Below are positions 55,866 through 64,000 of a stretch of DNA of 64,000 bases, in pieces. The first letter of the stretch is position 1; every line of letters starts with the position of its first letter. This stretch comes from Ligustrum vulgare. Its lineage: Eukaryota; Streptophyta; Magnoliopsida; Lamiales; Oleaceae. Position numbers and translations under genes: made by a program. The notes under the pieces are model-generated. The model saw only the letters and a list, made by a program, of their open reading frames with translations. It had not been told where the DNA came from and did not search any database. The stretch lies in contig OY743171.1 of the NCBI GenBank assembly GCA_963555705.1, positions 22,691,352-22,755,351 of the forward strand. Direction: 5' to 3'.

Positions 55866-58800
55866 TATTAGCCCCTGTTTGAGACTGTCATTTCAAATAA
55901 TGTGGTTTGTAAAATCTTTGTAGAATGTGTAGTAAAATATATTTTGAATGATGAATATCAAGATGAAATAAACATTGCATAGATTAGATAAATATTACTT
56001 CTATTTTTTAATGCAATCATTACAATTTATAAACAACATAATTTCTTAAACTACTTTTTAACCGCACACATTTTTTCTTCACCTTCTAACCACACACATT
56101 TTTTCTTCACTTAGTCAAAACATCATTGTTTTTTTTAAAAAAAAAAAAAAAAAACTCACTTTCTACCACATTTTACCAATAAAATAATCTACAAATAAAC
56201 TAAAAAAATTCTCTATTTTTAACCTTAAATTTTGAAAAAATGTACTATTTCAAACCAAATAATGTGTTGTATTATTATTAGCCCCCTATTTGTGATCCTT
56301 CATTTCAAATAATATGGTTTTTAAAATTTTTGTACAATGTGTGGTAAATGATATTTTGGATAATGAATATCAAGATGAAATAGACATTATATAAACTAGA
56401 TAAATATAAGCTTATTTTTTTTAAAGCAATCATTACAATTTATAAATCAATTTATAAACAAAATTTATAAATCAATTTATAAACAACATAATTTCTAAAA
56501 CTACTTTTTAATCGCACACATTGTCTCTCCACTTTTTAATTACACACATTTTCTCTACACTTATTCAAAACATCAATTTTTTTAAACTCATTTTCTACCA
56601 CATTTTACTAAAAAAATAATCTACACATAAACTAAAAAATATTATATACGTTTAACCTTACATTCTGAAAAATTTACTATTTCAAACCTCATTATTTGAA
56701 AAAAATGTGTCATTTATTGTTAGCCCTCTATTTGAGATCCGTTATTTCAAATAATGTGGTCTATAAAATCTTTGTAGAATGTTTAATCGAAATTTATTAC
56801 TTGTAGCTGTATTAAAAATTATTATGCCAAAATAAAAAATAAGAATAACACATTACAAAATACCAAATTACAAAAATACACATAGAAAAAAAAGAAATGA
56901 AAGTATAAGGCAAAAAAAAAATAATAATAATAATGATTAAAAAAAATAATTCATTATTAACCATAATTTTCATATTTTTTTACATCTTCCTATCGTATTT
57001 AACATTTTCTCGAAGTTTCCTTCAAAAACATTAATCAAAATAATTATAACGTGTGTTTAATTATATGTTTTTTATATTTAAATCTAAATAATATACTTAA
57101 ATAGAAATATTATTTGTATTCAAAAAAATATAGATAATATAATAGAAAATTATAAATTCCAAGAGAAAAATAATGTGTCGTATTTTTTTAGCCCCTGTTT
57201 GAGACCATCATTTCAAATAATGTGGTTTATAAAATTTTTGAAAAATGTGTAGTATATTATATTTTTAATGATGAATATCAAGATGAAATAGACATTGCAT
57301 AAATTAGATAGATATAATCTTCTGTTTTTTAGTGCAATCATTACAATTGATAAATCAATTTATAAACAACATAATTTTTAACCACACAGATTCTCTTCAC
57401 CTTTTAACCACACACATTTTCTCTTCACTTATTCAAAATATCATTTTAAAAAAACTCATTTTCTACAACATTTAACCAATAAAATAATCTGCAAATAAAC
57501 TAAAAAAATTCTCAACTTTTAATCTTAAATTCTGAAAAAAATTACTATTTCAAATCTCATTATTTGAAATAATATGTCGTGTTATTATTAACTCCTTGTT
57601 TGAGATCTGTCTTTTCAAATAATGTGGTTTGTAAAATTTTTGTAAAATGTTTGGAAAATGATATTTTGAATAATGAATATTAAGACGAAATAGACATTGC
57701 ATAAATTAGATAAATATAAGCTTATGCTTTTTAAAGCAATCATTACAATTTATAAACAACATAATTTCTAAAACTACTTTTAATCATACACATTGTCTAT
57801 CCACTTTTTAATCACATACATTTTTCTACACTTATTCAAAACATTATTTTTTTTAAACTCATTTTCTGCCACATTTTACCAATAAAATGATCTATTCGTA
57901 AACTAAAAAATAATCTCTATTTTTAACCTTACATCTTGAAAAATTTACTATTTCAAACCTTATTATTTGAGATAATGTGTCGTTTTATTATTAGCTCCCT
58001 GTTTCAGACCCGTTATTTCAAATAATGTGGTTTGTAAAATATTTGTAGAATGTTTAATCGAAATTTAATACTTGTAGGTGTATTAAAAATTATTATGACA
58101 AAATAAAAGACAAGAATAATACATTACAAAAGACTAAAAAAAAATGATTAAAAAAATATAATTCATTATTAATCATAGTTTTCATATTTTTTGCAACTGC
58201 CTATCGTATTTAACATATTCTCCAAGTTTTTTTTCAAAACATCAATCACAATAATTATAAACGTGTGTTTAATTATATGTTTTTTACACTTAAATCTAAA
58301 TAATATACTTAAATCGAAATATTATTTGTATTCGAAAAAATATTGATAATATAATAGAAAATTATAAATTTCAAGAGAAAAATAATGTGTCATATTATTT
58401 TTAGCCCCTGTTTGAGACCGTCATTTCAAATAATGTGGTTTGTAAAATTTTTGTAGAATGTGTAGTATATTATATTTTGAATGATGAATATCAAGATGAA
58501 ATAGATATTGAATAAATTAGATAAATATAAGTTTCAGCTTTTTAATGCAATCATTACAATTCATAAATTAATTTATAAATAACATAATTTCTCAAACTAT
58601 TTTTTAACCACACAGATTTTCTCTTCACCTTTACACCACACATATTTTCTCTTCACTTATTCAAAACATCATTTAAAAAAAAAAAAAAAAAAGGCTCATT
58701 TTTTGCCACATTTAACCAATAAAATAATCTACAAATAAAATAAAAAAATTCTCTACATTTAACCTTAAATTCTGAAAAAAAAATTACTATTTCAAACCTC

Positions 58801-59594
58801 ATTATTTGAAATAATATGTCGTGTTATTATTAACCCCTTGTTTGATATCAGTCTTTTTAAATAATGTTGTTTGTAAAATTTTTGTAGAATGTATGGGAAA
58901 TGATATTTTGAATAATGAATATCAAGATGAAATAGACATTGCATAAATAAATTAGATAAATATAAGCTTCTATTTTTTAAAGCAATCATTACAATTTATA
59001 AACAACATAATTTCTAAAACTACTTTTTAATCGTACACATTGGCTCTTCACTTTTTAATCACATACATTTTTTCTACACTTATTCAAAACCTTATTTTTT
59101 TTAAAGTCATTTTCTGTCATATTTTTCCAATAAAATAATTTACTTATAGACTAAAAAATATTCTCCACTTTTAACCTTAAATCTTGAAAATTTACTATTT
59201 CAAACCTCATTATTAGAAATAATGTGCCGTTTTATTATTAGCCCCTGTTTGAGACCTGTTATTTCAAATAATGTGGTTTGTAAAATTTTTGTTGGATGTT
59301 TAATCTAAATTTAATACTTGTAGGTGTATTAAAATTTATTATGACAAAATAAAATATAAGAATTACACATTACAAAAGACCAAATTACAAAAATATACAT
59401 AGCAAAAAAAGAAATGAAAGTATAAGGCAAAAAAAAAGATTGATTAAAAAAATATAATTCATTATTAACCATAGTTTTCATCTTTTTTTTCATCTGCCTA
59501 TCGTATTTAACATTTTCTAGAAGTTTCTTTCAAAAACATCAATCACAATAATTATAAACGTGTGTTTAATTATATGTTTTTTATACTTAAATCT
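55866..59594. repeat. Higher-order tandem repeat, three ~1.2-1.3-kb units of three related subunits
   Basis: Nine degenerate subunits begin with gcccctgtttgagac-like text at about 55871, 56281, 56723, 57191, 57591, 57994, 58404, 58832 and 59241. Subunits one, four and seven share agaatgtgtagta text. Two, five and eight share aaatgatattttg text. Three, six and nine share agaatgtttaatc and taggtgtattaaaa text. The larger period is thus about 1213-1320 bp. No coding potential. Relatives occur at 33.8-35.4 kb. Confidence 0.85.
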
Positions 59595-59595
59595 A

Positions 59596-59634
<39 letters not shown>
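59595..59634. repeat. (ATA)n microsatellite
   Basis: An uninterrupted AAT/ATA run of about 40 bp lies at the right end of the higher-order repeat. Confidence 0.92.
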
Positions 59635-59949
59635 CAAAACATAATTTTAGTACTGATAGCTAAACATATAATTTATAATATTAAAATAAGAACAACATGA
59701 AAACAAATAAAATACATCATAGAATAATAATATGAATTATAATAACAATAAAATCAATATCAGATAGAGGCATAATATGCACTCATTTAAAATATCACTT
59801 TTCTTTTCTTTTATAAAAAAAGAAAAATGAAAAAAAAAAAGCAACCCAAAAAATCAAAATATTAATATCGAAATTAAAAAAAAAATGAAAATAATGTGGC
59901 CGTTGGAGGATAGCTGCATATTTTCAAAAAAATAATAAAAAAATAACGA

Positions 59950-60076
59950 GATGTTAGTCAAATGACTGACATCCCTTTAAAAAAAAAGAAAAAAAAATGG
60001 GAAAAGGGAACAGTAAATAACGAAATTTTTGGTCAATGTGTGATCAACACTTTCTTGTTTAAAAATATAGTATAGA
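59950..60076 (-). mobile_element. Helitron-like 5' terminus (minus orientation)
   Basis: An imperfect 11-bp-stem hairpin (59950-59973, loop aa) lies about 100 bp inside a right end reading aaatatagtataga (to 60076). The reverse complement begins TCTATACTATATTT, a common plant Helitron 5' end, and the next base is T, consistent with A/T insertion. The 3' CTRR end was not located; the element may include the array to the left. Confidence 0.45.
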
Positions 60077-62413
60077 TTATTATTATTGGTGGTGGTGATA
60101 GTGGGAGTGGATCCTTATGCTTCACCTTGTCCATATTGGTTTGCTATGTACTGGCTTGCGATGTTGACACATGAACAAATGATGAGTATAATTATTTAGA
60201 GTGTTATGTTCCTCGAATTGGGAAACTTTTATACCTATTCTGACATTTTCACCTCCCCACCCCCCTCCCTCCTTTTTTAACTAAAGGAGTTTATTGGGTC
60301 CCACATATCAACCGTCCCAAGTCCAACCCCCACCAAGGCACCATTATCTTCTCAACTCTCATGTTAGTTAAAAACAAATTTATTTATATTTTGAGTATTT
60401 TTTTTGGTTCAAAAGTGATTTTAAAAGTATGTATTTAAATTTTATTGTTTAAATGAGCTTAATCAAACAAGACTATATATGATTAAAAATTTATTATTTT
60501 CACTCACTTTTTAGTCAATAATGTTTATACATATAAGTTAGTTAATTTGACTTAATGAACGTCAAGAAAATTTAGATGTAATTTGCATAACGATAATACA
60601 AAGACAATCAGGTTAACAAATTGATAAACAACAATTTTAAACCATACACAACACAACAAAGAATACATCTATAGAAAATGGAACTGATTGTTAAAAAGAA
60701 CCTAGACAACTTCATAGTTGCTACTGCCTGAAATTTTATAGTTGTCCTCTGGCACGTGGTATGAGTACTATGAGTCTGATGCATGATATGGATACCGCAG
60801 ACCTAATCCATAGTACGAGTATTGTGGTACTGGCGCACTTGTGAGTATTCTGGTTGATATTTGTTGTCCAATATGCGAAATTAAATTATTTGGGTCTAAA
60901 AGATTGACAATGGATGCCGACATAATTTAATTTAATTTAAGCATAAAATTGTAAAATAATATAATTTTAATCATATGCAGTCTTGTTTGGTTAAGCTCAT
61001 ATAAACAAAATGAGTGGACGCACGTGTTTGTGTCCTTTTTCCTAAATATATATTAGCGTGAAAAAAAAAAAAAAAAATTAATGTAAGATGTATGTGAAGC
61101 AAATGCATATGACGGAGAAAAATTTTATAAATGAGCTAATACTGAGTATACAAATTTGGATTTACTCAATTGGGCTTAAAATTTGGTAATCAGAATTGTT
61201 ATTTATAAGAGTGATAAAACATGTACATAAAATGAAGTTATTACAGACATGAGGAGATTAAAAGGAATAAATGACAAGCTATTCAACAATCAACATGAAA
61301 ACTATCACAAAAAGAATCAGGCCTTGGCTAAAAATCGAGACACCAAAACTAATTCAGAGGCAAACAAACTCATACTCACCGACAGGAACATAACGACCTT
61401 CATCTGTAGGAAATGGGAAACAAGCACCAATCAATTCATTCTTTGATAGCAATAAAATTAGAGTCAAACAAACGATTAACGCACATTAGATATCGATTAT
61501 AAACCATAGTTTGGCTTTTGTTCAAAATCTTTTCATATAACTAGTATCATTTTCTATAACTGTTCTCCTTGATACTAAAAGTATATGAATATGCTATCAA
61601 AAGTTTAAACAATGAGAATTGGAGATCAAGAATCAAATAATAAAAAAATTTATTTTCCTTTGAACTTTTCCCATTAAATGCCTGCAAAGAAATACATGTG
61701 ACAAGTCTATTTGTCATTGAATATATAAGGATTACACAGTAAAAAGAAACAAGTCAAACAACTATATATATGAGTTTAAAATATCAACTTTTTTATGTCA
61801 AAAAAAATGTTAAAAGGAACAGAAAAATGTCTTTCGCAAAAAAATAATTTTAAAACTTGAGTACCAGTAACCAAAATAAGCACCTCCATGAAGGCAATCC
61901 TTATTGTTCTATTCACGGAAGTACATTGATTCAGATGTGACTAAGTCATCAGTAGAATATGAAGAACAGGAATGACTTTGTCTAGATTATGTGACATACA
62001 ATATATTCACAGGAAGATTGTGTCGGATATTGGTTTAATAAATTGAGAAATTGATTAAGTATTGAAAATCTACTAAGTGATTTCGTGTCGACTTCGGTCC
62101 AATACTCAAATCCAATCCAATCCATTTAGACAAATTAGTTTGCCACTTCGCCGCTTCGGGAAGCAGAAACGGGAATTAAACGGTATATTTTGAATCTCGA
62201 AACCAATATCGGATGAATGAGAAATTACAAAGAAGGGAAAAAGTTGGTCGAAATTTTAACCATGCGATCACACGTGAAAAATATTATTTTCTCTTTTCGC
62301 GTAAAGCCATGCGATCACTGGCCTTATAACCTTGCGATCGCATAGTAGTCTAAAAGGTTGTGTCTTTTCGAAATGATGCATGGTTTGACTCCACACCACT
62401 TTGTCCACAACCT
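60077..62413. other. AT-rich DNA with unrecognised short ORFs
   Basis: I recognise no gene. Two weak candidates are a Tyr-rich minus-strand stretch at about 60720-60900 (PVPQYSYYGLGLRYPYHASD) that could be a broken exon, and a 65-codon ORF at 61249-61446. From 62050 the DNA looks less AT-rich, with repeated gcgatcac words (62264, 62309, 62333). Confidence 0.4.
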
Positions 62414-63034
62414 GTTGGGATTTTTCGACACGTCGATTCCCACTTTCTTCTTCCCACAGGATCTTTCGATGTTCAAAATAAAATAAGCAAATAAGAAAAT
62501 AAATACAAACACAGAAATTTACGTGGTTCAGCAAAATGCCTACGTCCACGGACCCTCGCCAAAGCTTTTCACTATATATTAAATTGTTACAAATATATAG
62601 ACTTTCACTCACCAACCCAATCCCACAGACCACAGAGAAAATACAACAAACGAGCTTTACCACATATAATTTCTACCCTTTGACTTACACTACAAAGAGT
62701 TACAAGAAACTTCACAATATGCTAGGCTCACAATTTTCTCTCTTTGATCACTGACTCACAATATTTGGCACTCTCCAATTGTGCTTGTGGTGCCTTTCTC
62801 TTCAACAATTTGATCTCTATTTATAGGCAAAGATTAGGGACGGATTGGGAATAACAAATTCTTTCACCAACCAATCTTACCAACTTATCTCACCTAACTC
62901 TTCACCAACCATTCTTACCTAATTAATTAGTCTTCATGTTGAATTGTTGGTTCAATACCTAACAAGTTCTTCACCAACCATTCTTACCTAATTAATTAGT
63001 CTTCATTGTTGAATTTTGGGTCAAATACCCAACA
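62414..63034 (-). repeat. 3' LTR of a Ty1/copia element
   Basis: The 621-bp LTR starts TGTTGGGTATTTGACC and ends AATCCCAACA on the minus strand, with the TGTTGGG/CCCAACA inverted ends typical of plant copia LTRs. It contains the common cacgtaaatttctgtg text and two copies of an attcttacctaattaattag-containing segment. A partner 5' LTR would lie beyond 64000. The 131-codon ORF at 62268 overlaps it and is not a gene. Confidence 0.8.
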
Positions 63035-63049
63035 ATCTCCACCTTGACA
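63035..63049 (-). other. Polypurine tract of the copia element
   Basis: The plus strand reads atctccaccttgaca; the complement gtcaaggtggagat directly precedes TGTTGGG. AAGGTGGAGATTG is the classic plant copia PPT. Confidence 0.85.
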
Positions 63050-63394
63050 CAAAATTCCTCCAAGCCAAAACATTCAAATTCAACCATTGGGTAACAGGCA
63101 AGCATTTTTCCACTTTAACAGATCTCATACTCCACCATATGAGTATAACCACTCAGAATTATCAACGAACTCCGAGCTTTTCATCGGCACATGTCGAAAC
63201 AAAATTTGCTGAAATTTATGGTGCAACTCCCATGTTTGGTTCTCCTTGGAAGTTCATCAGCCATCGACAAAAAAAACCACATACCTTGCATCTAAACCAA
63301 ACCAATGCTGTATGCGAACACAGTACTCGTGCCAGTAAGAACACATCCTCTATCATGGCAACTGGCATCATGCCATGAGGATGTCCCATCTTAC
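63050..63394 (-). other. Short region between copia gag and PPT, no recognisable pol
   Basis: About 345 bp with no integrase, RT or RNase H motif that I can see. The plus-strand ORFs of 120 and 93 codons here are shadows. Pol seems to have been removed between gag and the PPT. Confidence 0.6.
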
Positions 63395-64000
63395 TCAGAG
63401 TACATCATCACCACCCTCCACCAAGAGAGTCGCATTGTCCTTCGAGCAGTTCGCCGTATCCGCTCCACCTTTTGGACAATTTCTTCTCACGTGCCCGGAT
63501 TGACCACAGTTCCAACATGTCACCTTCTTCTTCATGGAGTTCCCTCTCTTCCACTTTTCAGTAAGAAGCAAATTATTTCCAGATGAATCATCACTTCCAC
63601 CCAATCTCCGTTCTTCAGAGATCAACTTACTTGTAACTTCAGCAAAATCCACCGTTTCTTTCCCGTACATCAAAATTGGTTTGATTTGCTCAAACGTGGA
63701 TGGAAGAGACCAGATGAGCCTCAACGCTTTATCCTCATCTTCAACTTTGACTCCAATAGATTCCAGTTCAGAAACAATCCCGTTAAGAACACTAAGATGG
63801 TCAAAGATTTTTGTACCTGAGCTCATTCTCAACGAATGAAACTGTTCCTTCAGATACAAGCGATTTGACAAGTTCTTCGTTTGATACAACTCTTCCAGTT
63901 TCTCCCAAAGTTCCTTAGCAGCAGATATCCCATGAATATTTGCAAGAACATTCTTGGCCAAACAAAGTCGTATTGTACTAGCAGCTTTCAAATCCAAATC
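63395..64000 (-). CDS. Ty1/copia Gag, partial (runs off the window)
   Basis: The open frame continues past the right edge, so the Met at 63997 need not be the start. It has the copia gag (UBN2-type) region: SAAKELWEKLEELYQTKNLS, LYLKEQFHSLRMSSGTKIFD and LPSTFEQIKPILMYGKETVD. A CCHC zinc knuckle follows, CWNCGQSGHVRRNC (CX2CX4HX4C), near the C terminus, then a stop after EGGDDVL. In autonomous copia elements the frame would continue into protease. Here it ends, and the PPT and 3' LTR follow within 0.4 kb. This suggests a gag-only, TR-GAG-like element. Confidence 0.88.
   Translation of the reverse strand, partial: DLDLKAASTIRLCLAKNVLANIHGISAAKELWEKLEELYQTKNLSNRLYLKEQFHSLRMSSGTKIFDHLSVLNGIVSELESIGVKVEDEDKALRLIWSLPSTFEQIKPILMYGKETVDFAEVTSKLISEERRLGGSDDSSGNNLLLTEKWKRGNSMKKKVTCWNCGQSGHVRRNCPKGGADTANCSKDNATLLVEGGDDVL

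Noticed and set aside
62268..62663. 131-codon minus-strand ORF
   Set aside because: It overlaps the copia LTR and reads through its conserved non-coding text.
63016..63586. Plus-strand ORFs of 93-120 codons
   Set aside because: They are shadows of the minus-strand copia gag and its 3' flank.

Overview
The window is nuclear DNA of a flowering plant, most likely a eudicot. It is AT-rich, has GT-AG introns, and is filled with plant-type retroelements: Tat-lineage Ty3/gypsy, a Tekay/Del-like LARD, Ty1/copia, an L1-type LINE ORF1, a tRNA-derived SINE, a Caulimoviridae fragment, MITEs and Helitron-like repeats. I see no intact single-copy host gene.

Layout. 1-4.2 kb and 24.8-27.2 kb hold scattered exons of a decayed host gene resembling the PWI/SR-repetitive-matrix splicing factor (SRRM1-like). 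Its intron carries a Tourist-like MITE. A 20.1-kb Tat-lineage element (element A, minus strand, 4724-24823, TSD atgct) is inserted in the MITE's right terminal repeat. Element A's integrase is split by a 9.4-kb Tekay-like LARD (11193-20614, TSD cttgg). The LARD carries two plus-strand ORFs: a cysteine-rich basic protein resembling viral nucleic-acid-binding/silencing-suppressor proteins (14335-14934) and an intronless cytokinin-activating LOG enzyme (15272-15925). After the pseudogene come a LINE ORF1 (27579-29165), then a SINE (29835-32651) split by a rearranged endogenous pararetrovirus fragment. From 32.7 to 36.3 kb the sequence is AT-rich and repeat-derived. Element B (36347-52029, plus strand, TSD attgt) is a second, more complete copy of the same Tat family, with a solo LTR inserted between its gag and protease regions. 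From 52 to 60 kb lies a GTGACC-rich segment followed by a higher-order tandem repeat that ends at a Helitron-like terminus. The window closes with a gag-bearing Ty1/copia element (62414 to beyond 64000) that has little or no pol.

How the parts relate. Both Tat copies carry, between pol and the 3' LTR and in antisense to pol, a three-exon gene for a plant mobile domain (PMD) protein with a C-terminal coiled coil. Each copy has independent single-base frameshifts, so the ancestral gene (about 1047 codons) can be inferred from the comparison. Introns persist because the gene is antisense to the genomic RNA. The LARD cargo is also antisense to its carrier, yet its LOG gene has no introns, which points to an unusual origin. 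The most interesting content is therefore host- or virus-like cargo carried antisense in LTR elements: PMD in Tat, and NABP-like plus LOG in the LARD.

Limits. All family names come from motif recognition by eye. Boundaries supported by target-site duplications are exact to a base or so; the others are approximate.
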